DNA of 64,000 bases. Origin: an uncultured Ruminococcus sp. Lineage in GTDB: Bacteria; Bacillota; Clostridia; Oscillospirales; Ruminococcaceae. Position 1 is the first letter of the stretch. Each line of letters begins with the position of its first letter. Of the stretch, positions 15,156 through 23,633 are shown one piece after another. Below the pieces are notes generated by a model. The model saw only the letters and a list, made by a program, of their open reading frames with translations, made no database searches and was not told the DNA's origin. The position numbers and the translations under genes were made by a program. The stretch lies in contig CAJTLC010000006.1 in NCBI GenBank assembly GCA_910576995.1, positions 68,575 to 132,574 of the forward strand. The letters are read 5' to 3'.

Positions 15156-15911
15156 TCAATATCTTTGCAAAAATTGCTTTGTACGCTCGGACGCATTCTC
15201 TCCGAATAATTCTTCAGGAGTTCCCTCGTCTGCTATCACGCCGCCTTCCATAAATATAACATGATCGGCAACGTCTCTCGCAAACGACATCTCATGCGTA
15301 ACAATAATCATCGTCATTCCATCGGCTGCCAATTCTTTGATAACTTTCAAAATTTCGCCAGTAAGTTCAGGATCGAGAGCCGAAGTAGGTTCATCAAAGA
15401 AAAGCATCTCCGGTGAAAGCGCAAGGGCGCGCGCTATAGATACGCGCTGCTGCTGACCTCCCGAAAGTTCGCACGGATACGACTTCGCTTTTTCGGAAAG
15501 TCCCATTTTCCCGAGAAGTTCCATAGCAATCTTTTCGGCGTCAGCCCTGCTTTTTTTCAGCACGCGTACAGGCGCTTCTGTAATATTCCGCAGCACGTTC
15601 ATGTGTGGAAATAAATTAAAATTCTGAAAAACCAGTCCTACTTTCAGACGAATATCACGAAGTGAAGCTGAATTTGCATAAACAAGCCTGCCAGACTCAT
15701 TCGACTTAAACATATTGATGCCGCAAACGTCAACAGACCCTCCGCTTGCCTTTTCCAACTGATTTATACAGCGCAGCAAAGTAGATTTTCCGCTTCCCGA
15801 CGGACCAATTATTGCCAGAACATCGCCCTTTTCGACATTGAACGATATATCTTTCAGTACAGTCTGCGCGCCAAATGACTTGGACAGATTTTTAACTTCA
15901 AGCATAGCCAT
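15156..15911 (-). CDS. Polar amino acid ABC transporter, ATPase
   Basis: 251 residues. Walker A GPSGSGKST (about 36-44), Q-loop GLVFQNFNLFPHM, signature LSGGQQQRVSIARAL, Walker B MLFFDEPTSALD, switch His in IIVTHEMSFARDV. The FNLFPHMNVLRNI stretch and the overall length are those of the GlnQ/HisP/ArtP group that energises amino-acid uptake. It follows the permease by 15 bp. No substrate-binding protein or second permease is in the unit, so the substrate cannot be named and the binding protein must be encoded elsewhere. Confidence 0.95.
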   Translation of the reverse strand: MAMLEVKNLSKSFGAQTVLKDISFNVEKGDVLAIIGPSGSGKSTLLRCINQLEKASGGSVDVCGINMFKSNESGRLVYANSASLRDIRLKVGLVFQNFNLFPHMNVLRNITEAPVRVLKKSRADAEKIAMELLGKMGLSEKAKSYPCELSGGQQQRVSIARALALSPEMLFFDEPTSALDPELTGEILKVIKELAADGMTMIIVTHEMSFARDVADHVIFMEGGVIADEGTPEELFGENASERTKQFLQRY

Positions 15912-15926
15912 AAATAAAAATCCTCC

Positions 15927-16631
15927 TTATTTGTAATAGTCGAGCTTTTTCTCAACAAAAGACGCAGCTACAGACAATATCATCGCAAGGACAAAATAAA
16001 AAATTCCGGCGATAAACAATGGCGTAAGCGAACTGTAAGTCTGCATTTGCTGTTTTGCTTTAAGCGTAATTTCCGCATATGATACCACATTCGCAAGAGA
16101 GGTATCCTTAACGAGAACGATTACTTCATTTGCGCTTGCGGGGATGACCCTTTTCACCACCTGCGGCAGCACCACATGGAAAAATGTCTGGAATTTATTC
16201 ATACTAAGCGCAGCAGCAGCCTCGTACTGCCCTTTCGGTATAGATTCAATTCCACCGCGGAATATTTCCGCAAAATATGCCGCATAATTCAATGTAAACG
16301 CAACTATTACCGTGTTGAACATAAAATTTTCCGCTTGGATATCAATGCTGCCAAGCAGTGACTGAATAAAGCCGGGAAGATGCTCATTTTGTTTCAGCAT
16401 TGGTATTGAATAATATGCAACAATAATCTGAAGCATAAGCGGCGTACCGCGCATAATTAGTATGTAAATATTGGTCAGCCACGATATCGGCTTTATTTTG
16501 CACATTTTCAGCAGCGCAACTATCATTCCCATCGGAATTGAATAAAGCAGCGTAAAACCGAATATCTTTAAAGTAGGCAAAAGATATTTCAATAATATCA
16601 TCGTGACCTTCTGGATCTCTTCGCCTGTCAT
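15927..16631 (-). CDS. Polar amino acid ABC transporter, permease
   Basis: 234 residues from the ATG at 16631, chosen for the GAGGTGG site about 10 bases upstream. About five membrane helices and the cytoplasmic EAA loop EAAAALSMNKFQTFFHVVLPQ, plus the IYILIMRGTPLMLQI motif that marks the HisM/GlnP family of polar amino-acid permeases. It probably works as a homodimer with the downstream ATPase, as no second permease is present. First gene of a two-gene unit with a good promoter. Confidence 0.94.
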   Translation of the reverse strand: MTGEEIQKVTMILLKYLLPTLKIFGFTLLYSIPMGMIVALLKMCKIKPISWLTNIYILIMRGTPLMLQIIVAYYSIPMLKQNEHLPGFIQSLLGSIDIQAENFMFNTVIVAFTLNYAAYFAEIFRGGIESIPKGQYEAAAALSMNKFQTFFHVVLPQVVKRVIPASANEVIVLVKDTSLANVVSYAEITLKAKQQMQTYSSLTPLFIAGIFYFVLAMILSVAASFVEKKLDYYK

Positions 16632-16705
16632 AACAGTTAAACCACCTCTTTGTATTGGCAGAAGCATGCAAATACTGCACGTCATATATTTGCCTATTTT
16701 TTCTT

Positions 16706-16734
16706 ATTATACCATAAACTCCAAGAAAAGTCCA
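16706..16734 (-). promoter_or_regulatory. Promoter of the amino acid ABC genes
   Basis: On the minus strand TGGACT (16734-16729), 17-bp spacer, TATAAT (16711-16706). Confidence 0.7.
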
Positions 16735-16821
16735 GCACATAATATGAATTTTTTTACTTTATGTGCATTTTCTTACGGAAACAAGGGCTTTTTTGAAATT
16801 CCCAGCAAATCATATAATTGA

Positions 16822-16860
16822 CTTCTACCGAAAATTTCTACCGAATTTTCTACCAAAATT
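16822..16860. repeat. Short tandem TTCTACC repeat
   Basis: Three imperfect copies of a 12-13 base unit starting TTCTACC(G/A)A, in an AT-rich stretch (16740-16968) without other features. No function seen. Confidence 0.6.
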
Positions 16861-16968
16861 GCTATTTTTCAAATTTTCTATCTCGTCCTCGGTCTTGTCA
16901 CACAATTATCCGCTAAGATTTTATCAAATTTCTTCTTCGATAGGATTTCATGGGTCACGAGCTGCTCG

Positions 16969-17214
16969 TCAAATAAAAAGGTTGTAAGGAGCGAATGGGC
17001 ATTCCGAGCATCCTCCCTGGTATGGATATGTACGAATAGAAACACCGCATTTCTGGTGGTTGGTGAGCTCAACATGATCGAGATAGAGTGGAGCGTATGT
17101 TGCTTTGCCTACCCAGCCGATGTTGTTCTTGTCGTAATAAAATACCCGCTGATTTTCTGTGATTGTTCCGTTCTCGATGCCTTGTTCGAGAAATCTTCCG
17201 ACTGTTATTTTCAT
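16969..17214 (-). CDS. Small protein of unknown function
   Basis: 81 residues with a fair ribosome site (TGGAGG, 8-9 bases before the ATG at 17214). Begins MKITVGRFLEQGIENGTITE, has an aromatic centre (VFYYDKNNIGWVGKATYAPLYL) and a cysteine-bearing end GGCSECPF. No signal peptide or membrane helix. I do not recognise a family. No promoter is visible; repeat copy B lies 60 bp upstream. It may be a genuine small gene or what is left of a longer one, since the other minus-strand frame stays open for a further 90 bases past its stop. Confidence 0.45.
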   Translation of the reverse strand: MKITVGRFLEQGIENGTITENQRVFYYDKNNIGWVGKATYAPLYLDHVELTNHQKCGVSIRTYPYQGGCSECPFAPYNLFI

Positions 17215-17274
17215 GGTAAAGCCTCCATTTTTTGTTGATAATTGAAAACGTCCGTCATTCGCTGGCAGGCGTTT

Positions 17275-17490
17275 TAGAGCGTGTTCACATAAAATAAATG
17301 TGCGGTACTAAAGCATACGCAGATGAGCAAAATCAAAGATTTTGTTATCTGCGTAATTTTCGAGCATAGTTTTGACGAATAGAAGGCGAAAATATGTAGG
17401 CGGGCTGACGCCCGTCAAATATTTTCAACGCAGTAGTCGTCAAAATTTGCTGAAAAGACGTGCATTTTATTTTTATGTGAACACGCTCTA
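17275..17490. repeat. Hairpin repeat copy B (216 bp, long form, inverted)
   Basis: Same family as copy A but in the opposite orientation and with an extra 50 bp (17306-17355) inside one arm; that insert is itself a hairpin built on ACGCAGAT / ATCTGCGT. Ends TAGAGCGTGTTCACATAAA and its complement are perfect, and the apex GGCGGGCTGACGCCCG is kept. It lies between the bioB 3' end and the small gene at 16969-17214. Confidence 0.92.
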
Positions 17491-17616
17491 GTATATAGGC
17501 AAATTCGGCAAACCATTTAGGTAACATTACTTGTCCAAAATAACGAAATACTGGTAAATTATTTAATATAACGTTGCTGTTTAAGAGGCTATGAAGTAAG
17601 ATTTGAATAATAAATT

Positions 17617-17643
17617 ATCCCCTGAATCTCGTGTTCAGGGGAT
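17617..17643. terminator. GC-rich hairpin downstream of bioB
   Basis: Stem ATCCCCTGAA / TTCAGGGGAT with a 7-base loop. No strong T run; it pairs with the next hairpin. Confidence 0.5.
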
Positions 17644-17655
17644 TCTTAATGCAAC

Positions 17656-17692
17656 AAAATGCTTCTGCACTTTTTGTACAGAAGCATTTTTT
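17656..17692. terminator. Terminator of the bioYB unit
   Basis: Stem AAAATGCTTCTG / CAGAAGCATTTT flanked by As and Ts; on the minus strand it lies about 40 bases after the bioB stop and ends in a U run. Confidence 0.8.
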
Positions 17693-17730
17693 AAAACCTG
17701 TTCAGTTATTACAGCTAATTCGTTTTTCTC

Positions 17731-18687
17731 TCAAGTGGAATTGCTGTAAAGTTTGTCTATCATTTCTTTGTCACGGTCGATCGTGCTTCCCGTTGTAGTA
17801 AGCATATCTCCTGTTATCATTGCATTCATTCCTGAACGAAATGCTTTCTCTCCAAGATCAGCCATAAGCGCACGCCCTGCCGCAAATCTTATATCGGCTG
17901 TCGGATTTATAAATCTGAAAATCGCCGAAGTACGCAATATGTCATCCTCGCTAATTTTCTTTAAATCTCCAAACGGAGTGCCTTTTACAGGTATCAGAAC
18001 ATTAATCGGAATCGAATCGGCTTGCAGTTTTGCGAGTTCGAACGCCATATCTATCCTATCATCCCACGTTTCACCCATTCCGATAATTCCGCCCGAACAT
18101 ATTGATAAACCGCATTTTTTAGCAAGCTGAATACACTTTATCTTGTCATCGTATGTATGAGATGTGCAGATATTCGGGAAAAATCTTCTCGACGTTTCGA
18201 GATTGCAGTGATAACGGCTGACGCCTGATTTTTTCAATTCGCGAAATTGTTCTTCAGTAAGAAGTCCGTGGGAAGCGCAAATTTTAATTTTACCTCCGCT
18301 GATTTTTTTGTATGCCGAGACTGACTTTTTAAAATCATTTTCATTAAGATTTTTCCCTGCCGTAACAACAGAAAAACGGCTGACTCCTTTTGATTCGCTA
18401 TATCTGCATTCTTCGGCAATTTTATTTTCATCAAGAAAATCGTAATATTCAACAGAAGCGGCATTATGTGCAGATTGAGCGCAGAATTTGCAGTTTTCCG
18501 GGCATCTTCCGCTTTTGCCGTTGACTATGCTGCACATTTCAATTTCATTGCCACAAAATTTTCGGCGAATCATATCCGCTCCCTTTCGAAGTTCATCTAA
18601 TTCAGACGTAAGCAAAAACTCATTGTCTACGCAGCGTTCAAGCCTGAAACCGTTTATAATTTTTTCAGCAAGATTCAAAATATTCAT
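17731..18687 (-). CDS. bioB: Biotin synthase
   Basis: 318 residues. Radical-SAM cysteines C62, C66 and C69 in GRCPENCKFCAQS, followed by HCNLETSRRFFPNICTSHTY and, near the end, the ADIRFAAGR motif whose arginine binds the 2Fe-2S sulfur donor. It inserts sulfur into dethiobiotin, the last step of biotin synthesis. AAGGAGG lies 10 bases before the ATG, which overlaps the bioY stop by four bases. No bioD, bioA or bioF is in the window, so the cell may convert imported dethiobiotin. Confidence 0.96.
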   Translation of the reverse strand: MNILNLAEKIINGFRLERCVDNEFLLTSELDELRKGADMIRRKFCGNEIEMCSIVNGKSGRCPENCKFCAQSAHNAASVEYYDFLDENKIAEECRYSESKGVSRFSVVTAGKNLNENDFKKSVSAYKKISGGKIKICASHGLLTEEQFRELKKSGVSRYHCNLETSRRFFPNICTSHTYDDKIKCIQLAKKCGLSICSGGIIGMGETWDDRIDMAFELAKLQADSIPINVLIPVKGTPFGDLKKISEDDILRTSAIFRFINPTADIRFAAGRALMADLGEKAFRSGMNAMITGDMLTTTGSTIDRDKEMIDKLYSNST

Positions 18688-19229
18688 GATATCATTTCCT
18701 CCTTATGCAGTACCGGAATAAGTCTTTTTCCAATAAATGCCGTAAATACGCATAAAAATACGTCCCATGTCAATGGAAGCAAACATTGGAATGCGACTGT
18801 GAAAACTGCCGCGTCGGATTTAAGATACAGAAATGTTATTGCAATATCATAAAGCGTACCTATCAGAAATATAGGGATACAGCCGGCAAGACTTCCCAAC
18901 AGAAGCCGCTTGAAAGTAGGTTTGCCTGAATAACATATTTTTCCTGTAACATATGTGCCGACAATAAAACCTATCAGAAATCCAAACGTCGGATAAAGAA
19001 TATATGAAATTCCGCCGCCGCCTGTAAAGATCGGAACTCCCATAAGCCCTAAAACCACATATATTCCAACGCTTATCGCTCCGTTTCGTCCGCCGAGAAG
19101 AACGCCTGCAAGAGTTGTAAATAAAATCTGTAAAGTGATTGGACAAAATGGCATTGGAATTTTTATAAATCCGCCGACCGCCGTTAATGCTGCAAACATT
19201 GAGATAAGAATCAGATTTTTTGTTTTCAA
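18684..19229 (-). CDS. bioY: Biotin transporter BioY (ECF S component)
   Basis: 181 residues, six membrane helices. Starts at a TTG (19229) with GAGGAGG 8 bases upstream; no ATG fits as well. The FIKIPMPFCPITLQILFTTL segment and the LGGRNGAISVGIYVVLGLMGVPIF stretch are the BioY family marks. It imports biotin, alone or with a shared EcfAAT module that is not encoded here. It is the first gene of a bioY-bioB unit controlled by a BirA-type operator. Confidence 0.95.
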   Translation of the reverse strand: MKTKNLILISMFAALTAVGGFIKIPMPFCPITLQILFTTLAGVLLGGRNGAISVGIYVVLGLMGVPIFTGGGGISYILYPTFGFLIGFIVGTYVTGKICYSGKPTFKRLLLGSLAGCIPIFLIGTLYDIAITFLYLKSDAAVFTVAFQCLLPLTWDVFLCVFTAFIGKRLIPVLHKEEMIS

Positions 19230-19248
19230 TTTTATCGCCTCCTCAATT

Positions 19249-19277
19249 ATTATAGCACATCATGCTTATATTGTCAA
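19249..19277 (-). promoter_or_regulatory. Promoter of bioYB
   Basis: On the minus strand TTGACA (19277-19272), 17-bp spacer, TATAAT (19254-19249). The -35 box is part of the left arm of the operator. Confidence 0.9.
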
Positions 19278-19305
19278 CTGTTTTTTAGAAAAAAGTTGAC
19301 AATAT
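19268..19305. promoter_or_regulatory. BirA-type biotin operator
   Basis: Perfect 12-bp arms ATATTGTCAACT / AGTTGACAATAT separated by 14 bp. Arm sequence, spacing and place over the -35 box match the operators bound by biotinyl-AMP-loaded BirA in Firmicutes (TTGTnAAC arms about 14-16 bp apart). BirA should therefore shut down bioYB when biotin is plentiful. Confidence 0.88.
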
Positions 19306-19315
19306 GTTTAAAAAT

Positions 19316-19346
19316 AATATTCCGAAGAATTTTTCTTCGGAATATT
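19316..19346 (-). terminator. Terminator of the SpoU methylase gene
   Basis: Perfect stem AATATTCCGAAGAA / TTCTTCGGAATATT with a short T loop, directly after the minus-strand stop at 19354. Confidence 0.8.
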
Positions 19347-19353
19347 ACAATTA

Positions 19354-20169
19354 TTATTTTCGGCATAACTCCCAGAACGCGACAGCGCTTGCCGCCGCAA
19401 CATTCAGCGAATCTACGCCATTTGCCATGGGTATTTTTATTGTGTAATCGCAGGCGTCTATAGTGGAATTTTTCAATCCCTCCCCTTCCGTTCCGAGAAT
19501 TACCGCTATTTTTCCGGAATTTCTCAAGCGCGTGTCGTCAATGTCAACCGTATTTTTTCGAAGAGCCATAGCTGCTGTGACAAAACCCTGCTCCCTTAAA
19601 TACTTAATATAATCCGGAGAATCTCCTCCGATAAATGTCCATGGAATTTGAAAAACAGTCCCCATACTTACGCGAACAGAACGCCGATAAAGCGGATCGC
19701 TGGAAGATTCCGTAAGAAGTACCGCATCTACATCAAGAGCAGCAGCCGAACGGATAATTGCTCCAACGTTTGTCTGATTCATTACATCTTCAAGCAATGC
19801 TATCTTTTTGGCTTTTCCGCAAATTTCATTAGCTGTCGGGAGTTCCTTCCGCCGCATCACGCATAGGATACCCTGCGTCAGTTTGAATCCTGTAATTTCA
19901 GTCAAAACATCGCTTTCCGCAGTATATACAGGAATCTCTCCTACGCGTTCAAGAATATCCCTGCCCTGACCATTGATATATTTGCGTTCGATAAGCATAG
20001 ATATCGGCTCATATCCTTCATCAAGCGCAAGTCTTATAACTTTTGGACTTTCAGCAATAAATATGCCAAGTCCGGGTTCGAAATAACGTTTAAGCTGTAT
20101 TTCGTTGCTTATTGTATACGGTGTAAGTTCTTCTATAGATAAATCTTTTATCTCTATGATTTTCGGCAT
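19354..20169 (-). CDS. SpoU (TrmH) family RNA methyltransferase
   Basis: 271 residues. An N-terminal substrate domain (about 1-105, with GIFIAESPKVIRLALDEGY) precedes the SPOUT knot: LEDVMNQTNVGAIIRSAAAL (motif 1), AVILGTEGEGL (motif 2) and IPMANGVDSLNVAAASAVAFWE (motif 3). All three family motifs and the catalytic arginine and asparagine are present. The target, rRNA or tRNA 2'-O ribose, cannot be told by eye. It stands only 9 bp after the pectate lyase stop with its own AAGGAG site, and no terminator divides them, so read-through is likely. Confidence 0.9.
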   Translation of the reverse strand: MPKIIEIKDLSIEELTPYTISNEIQLKRYFEPGLGIFIAESPKVIRLALDEGYEPISMLIERKYINGQGRDILERVGEIPVYTAESDVLTEITGFKLTQGILCVMRRKELPTANEICGKAKKIALLEDVMNQTNVGAIIRSAAALDVDAVLLTESSSDPLYRRSVRVSMGTVFQIPWTFIGGDSPDYIKYLREQGFVTAAMALRKNTVDIDDTRLRNSGKIAVILGTEGEGLKNSTIDACDYTIKIPMANGVDSLNVAAASAVAFWELCRK

Positions 20170-20178
20170 TATTTCTCC

Positions 20179-23028
20179 TTATCCAACAAGTATCTGTCTG
20201 AGTAATACAAGGTCGTATACATCAAGTCTACCATCGCCGTCTATATCGGCAGCCACGCTCTGTTTGGCATTAAGCTTTCCGGAAGTCAACAAATATTTGC
20301 TCAGCATTACCAAATCAGCTGCTTTAACGCTTCCGTCTCCGTCAACATCTCCGATGACAGGCTTATCCGGCGCTGACGTCGTAGTTTTAGGCGTTTCGGT
20401 AGTTTTCGGGACTGAAGTTGTAGTAGACGCCGTAGTTTCCGCAGCTTTTGTGGTAGTGGTCGTTGTAGTTGTAAATGTCTCTGCCGTCCATTTCTGACAA
20501 TCATTATTTGTTGGCGACCATTGCTGAACATTCGCACCACTCGCTTTATCGGCAGCAGCCGTTTCAACAAGACAAACGTCTTTCGAAGCGCGCGTCATAA
20601 TATAGTATGTTCCGTCAGGATTCTTAGCAAATTTGAAAAGCATCGCGCTGTCTTTCGCGGAATATTCTGCAATATTTATATTGCCGCCGTCAGCGGAACC
20701 GACCGCACGGAGAACATATTTCGGATTTGAATATGAACGGATATAGTAGTAATTTCCGCCGCCTGAAAATGCCTGAAGAGTCCACTGCTGACTCTTGAAA
20801 TGACCTGTAGCCCACTGCTGAACATTGGTATCAGCCTCCATTTTTCCGGCTTCAATGTCCATTACCATGCCGCTGTTCACATTTTCAAATTCATATATAA
20901 CATTTGTATCCATTTTGCAGCCCGGATTTGAAATTTCTTCAAGAATCCAGTCCTGGCAATTTGCTCCGTTGATCTCCCACTGTTGAACATTTGCACCGCT
21001 CTGAGCCGACGCGTCAGCAATTTCAACAGCCGATTTACCGTTTGAAACTCTCGTGCGCAGCTTATAAGAACCATCGGCATTCGGAGTGAACATAAACTGC
21101 TGATTCGTACCGCCGTTGTACTTATAAATGTCTATATTAGTACCGTTCGCTGTCTTTTTGCCTGCAACGTCAAGCATGAATGTTCCGCCGTCTCCTACTG
21201 CGGAAGCGATATAATAATAACCGTCGCCTGCGTCGATAAGCTTCCAGATATCATGAGTAACTCCATCGGCAGTTCCCCACTGCTGAACATTCGCACCATT
21301 TTCGGCTTTTGCGCCGTCAACCTGCATATAAAGCCCCGAATTGACATTTTTGAATCTGTATGTTGAACCGTTTGTAAACGAAGCTGACGTCGCTGTGCCA
21401 AGATCAACATGTCTGAGGAACGGCGAAGCATATTTTGTCGAGATCCATGAAGCGAATTCGCTGTCGGTAATATACCTCATATCTTCCGCCGAAAGCTTAT
21501 CTCCCGAATATTTCGTGCAGAATGCCTTTGTATCAGTATTTTTAGTATTATAAGCGTCAAGAAGGCTGTAGCCGTAATTCGTTTTATTCGGATACCAGCT
21601 CGAAGTAGTTTTAGCCTTGTATCCTATCGGCGAAGGCGTTCCGTTAACGGTATCGGAAATGTACGAATTATCGTCGCGGCATGGGTCTTTGCTTCCCATC
21701 ATAAGAGCCTGCGCCAGGGAATATCCCTGAAAACGATTGTTCTGAGAAACCATGTCAGAGCCGTCGCCGCCGATGATGCCCGATGTTGCCGAACCGTTAT
21801 CCGAAGTTCCGTAAGCCGAATAATAGTTGTTATAAATATGTGCCGAACCGTTGCCAAGCTGAGGACAACGACGCACGTTTTCATCCCACCAGTTATAGAG
21901 AAGAGTTGTTCGATCGCGTGTAATCTCGTCATTCTGAGTTCCGTATGCAACTGTCCAGTAACGATTCTTCAGATGGCAATAAGATATAGTAATATAATCG
22001 GGCGAGCGAAGTCTGTCCTTTGCGTCCATATAAGATTCATACGGAGTGTTTATCCAGATGAATTTGCCGACCTCGTCCTGACCGTCGCCTTTTCTGTTGT
22101 ATGAAAGCTGCGATTCAAAATAAATATGATCTATCCAGATCTGGCGCGACGACCAAACATTTATAAGAATGCGGTTAGGTACGTTTTTTGCAACCATTTT
22201 AAGATTTCGGAAAATTATATTATCCGACGGACTGTCACTCACTGCGCCGTATGCGTCATTAGTGCGGAATTGGCTGTCATAGATCGTATGCGAACCGTAA
22301 CATCCCACGATCGTTTTATTATCACGAATTCTCGTATTGCCTTTTTTCTGCATATCGATGTCGCCCGTAATAACGATAGTCTGCGCGCCTGCGGAATTCA
22401 ACTGCTTTTCAAGATCGTCGGCAGTTGAAACATAAACAACTTCGCCTAAAAGTCCGCCTATAGTTCCTGCTTTTTCGCCTGCGGGAGTCATTGCATTTGC
22501 TGCATATCCCTCCAACCCGTCAAGATTTATCTTATACTTCTGGAATTCCGCTCCTGAATAAGCAGAAAGTCCGAATCCAACGCCCTCCGTGTATGTAAGC
22601 GCCTTTGAGGGATCGGCATTGCTTGTTATTTTATAATAAAGATAATAGCCGTCGAAATCTTTTTGTACTCCCTCGATTTTCCAGCGCTGCGACGCGGAAT
22701 CCGTATCGGCTGCAAGTGAAACACCCGAACCGCCTGCTGTAAGTATTTTTCCGTCGGCTGAATTCACAATCTCGTAAATGCCGTTGCTTATGTAATTAAG
22801 CGACCATTTTTCATTATCCGCTCCCGTCATTACAGAAGGCGTAAGATTTACTCCGCTCGACGTTGCATTATTATCAGTATCGAACATACCAAGCCGGAAT
22901 TCCTGCGCCGGATAACTTACTGCCGCGTCAGCTTCCAGCGTCTGACTGTTAAAAGCTGTAAACGCGCCTGCCACACTTGAAAATCCAAGCACGGATGCGA
23001 CTATCAGCGAACTAAAAATTTTCTTCAT
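20179..23028 (-). CDS. Secreted PL1 pectate lyase with CBM13-like modules and dockerin
   Basis: 949 residues. Signal peptide 1-36 (to about LEADAAV). A first ricin-B-like lectin module lies at about 40-170, then a PL1 beta-helix (about 195-545) with WIDHIYFES, the NWWDENVRRCPQLGNGSAH active-site strand (Arg387 fits the catalytic base) and HIYNNY. Two more CBM13 modules follow (about 552-700 and 708-852), with repeated GANVQQW turns. A Thr-rich linker (853-888) leads to a dockerin (892-949) with two clean calcium repeats, DVDGDGSVKAADLVMLSKYL and DIDGDGRLDVYDLVLLRQIL. It should cleave pectin at the cellulosome. The second arginine of the usual PL1 RxPxxR motif is a glycine here. Confidence 0.94.
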   Translation of the reverse strand: MKKIFSSLIVASVLGFSSVAGAFTAFNSQTLEADAAVSYPAQEFRLGMFDTDNNATSSGVNLTPSVMTGADNEKWSLNYISNGIYEIVNSADGKILTAGGSGVSLAADTDSASQRWKIEGVQKDFDGYYLYYKITSNADPSKALTYTEGVGFGLSAYSGAEFQKYKINLDGLEGYAANAMTPAGEKAGTIGGLLGEVVYVSTADDLEKQLNSAGAQTIVITGDIDMQKKGNTRIRDNKTIVGCYGSHTIYDSQFRTNDAYGAVSDSPSDNIIFRNLKMVAKNVPNRILINVWSSRQIWIDHIYFESQLSYNRKGDGQDEVGKFIWINTPYESYMDAKDRLRSPDYITISYCHLKNRYWTVAYGTQNDEITRDRTTLLYNWWDENVRRCPQLGNGSAHIYNNYYSAYGTSDNGSATSGIIGGDGSDMVSQNNRFQGYSLAQALMMGSKDPCRDDNSYISDTVNGTPSPIGYKAKTTSSWYPNKTNYGYSLLDAYNTKNTDTKAFCTKYSGDKLSAEDMRYITDSEFASWISTKYASPFLRHVDLGTATSASFTNGSTYRFKNVNSGLYMQVDGAKAENGANVQQWGTADGVTHDIWKLIDAGDGYYYIASAVGDGGTFMLDVAGKKTANGTNIDIYKYNGGTNQQFMFTPNADGSYKLRTRVSNGKSAVEIADASAQSGANVQQWEINGANCQDWILEEISNPGCKMDTNVIYEFENVNSGMVMDIEAGKMEADTNVQQWATGHFKSQQWTLQAFSGGGNYYYIRSYSNPKYVLRAVGSADGGNINIAEYSAKDSAMLFKFAKNPDGTYYIMTRASKDVCLVETAAADKASGANVQQWSPTNNDCQKWTAETFTTTTTTTTKAAETTASTTTSVPKTTETPKTTTSAPDKPVIGDVDGDGSVKAADLVMLSKYLLTSGKLNAKQSVAADIDGDGRLDVYDLVLLRQILVG

Positions 23029-23060
23029 ATGCTATTCCTCCAAAATTAGTTTCTACTAAA

Positions 23061-23089
23061 ATTATACAAAATTATATACAGATTGTCAA
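23061..23089 (-). promoter_or_regulatory. Promoter of the pectate lyase gene
   Basis: On the minus strand TTGACA (23089-23084), 17-bp spacer, TATAAT (23066-23061): consensus in both boxes. Confidence 0.9.
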
Positions 23090-23198
23090 TAAAAAATAAT
23101 TGCCATTTTCATACTTTTTTCTGCATATCAGAATCCGACTATGCAATATAATCTCCTTTGTAATTAAGTGAAACGCAAAAATGCATACTAAAAAACTG

Positions 23199-23227
23199 TT
23201 GCATTTTATAATAATATGTGGTATAAT
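23199..23227 (+). promoter_or_regulatory. Promoter of the 75-residue gene
   Basis: TTGCAT at 23199-23204, 17-bp spacer, TATAAT at 23222-23227. Confidence 0.8.
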
Positions 23228-23281
23228 ATAAGAGCTTGTTCGGAACAATTCGACAGATTTTGCAAAAGGAGAGAAAAAATT

Positions 23282-23509
23282 ATGAATCCAATGGGACTTT
23301 TTAAAATCAAACCGCTTTTTGAGCAATTCACTCAGGATCACCCGAAACTTCCTATGTTTTTCATGGCGGCTGCCGATTCTATCGATAAAGACAGCGTACT
23401 TGAAGTGACCGTCCGCAATTCAAAAGGTGAAACAATGAAAACAAATATCAGGGTCAACGACAACGATATTGCTCTATTTGGCGAGATCAAAAAAATGCAG
23501 AAAAAATAA
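23282..23509 (+). CDS. Small conserved-looking cytoplasmic protein
   Basis: 75 residues from the ATG at 23282 with AAAGGAGAG upstream. Begins MNPMGLFKIKPLFEQFTQDH; the middle reads PKLPMFFMAAADSIDKDSVLEV and the rest alternates beta-type residues. No membrane segment or cysteine. It is a single-gene unit: consensus promoter in front and strong terminator behind, which argues for a real, well expressed gene. I do not recognise a family with a known function. Confidence 0.75.
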   Translation: MNPMGLFKIKPLFEQFTQDHPKLPMFFMAAADSIDKDSVLEVTVRNSKGETMKTNIRVNDNDIALFGEIKKMQKK

Positions 23510-23515
23510 TTTCTG

Positions 23516-23548
23516 TCCCCATGAATCATTTTCATGGGGAATTTTTTT
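23516..23548 (+). terminator. Terminator of the 75-residue gene
   Basis: Stem TCCCCATGAA / TTCATGGGGA followed by a run of seven Ts. Confidence 0.93.
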
Positions 23549-23558
23549 GAAAAAACCG

Positions 23559-23587
23559 TTGACAAATACTCCACGGGGGTATATAAT
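23559..23587 (+). promoter_or_regulatory. Promoter of csoR-copA
   Basis: TTGACA at 23559-23564, 17-bp spacer, TATAAT at 23582-23587: both boxes are consensus, so the unit would be fully on without a repressor. Confidence 0.92.
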
Positions 23588-23618
23588 GTATATAGTTAAA
23601 AATACCCCCGTGGAGTAT
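23566..23618. promoter_or_regulatory. Paired CsoR operators
   Basis: A 17-bp site ATACTCCACGGGGGTAT (23566-23582) fills the spacer between -35 and -10, and its exact reverse complement ATACCCCCGTGGAGTAT (23602-23618) lies just after the transcription start. The G-tract palindrome is typical of CsoR operators. Copper-free CsoR bound to both would cover the whole promoter. Confidence 0.88.
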
Positions 23619-23633
23619 ATTAGGAGGTTTGAC

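Noticed and set aside
23469..23633. Longer N-terminus of CsoR
   Set aside because: It would cover the terminator, promoter and operators; the AGGAGG site points to the ATG at 23634.
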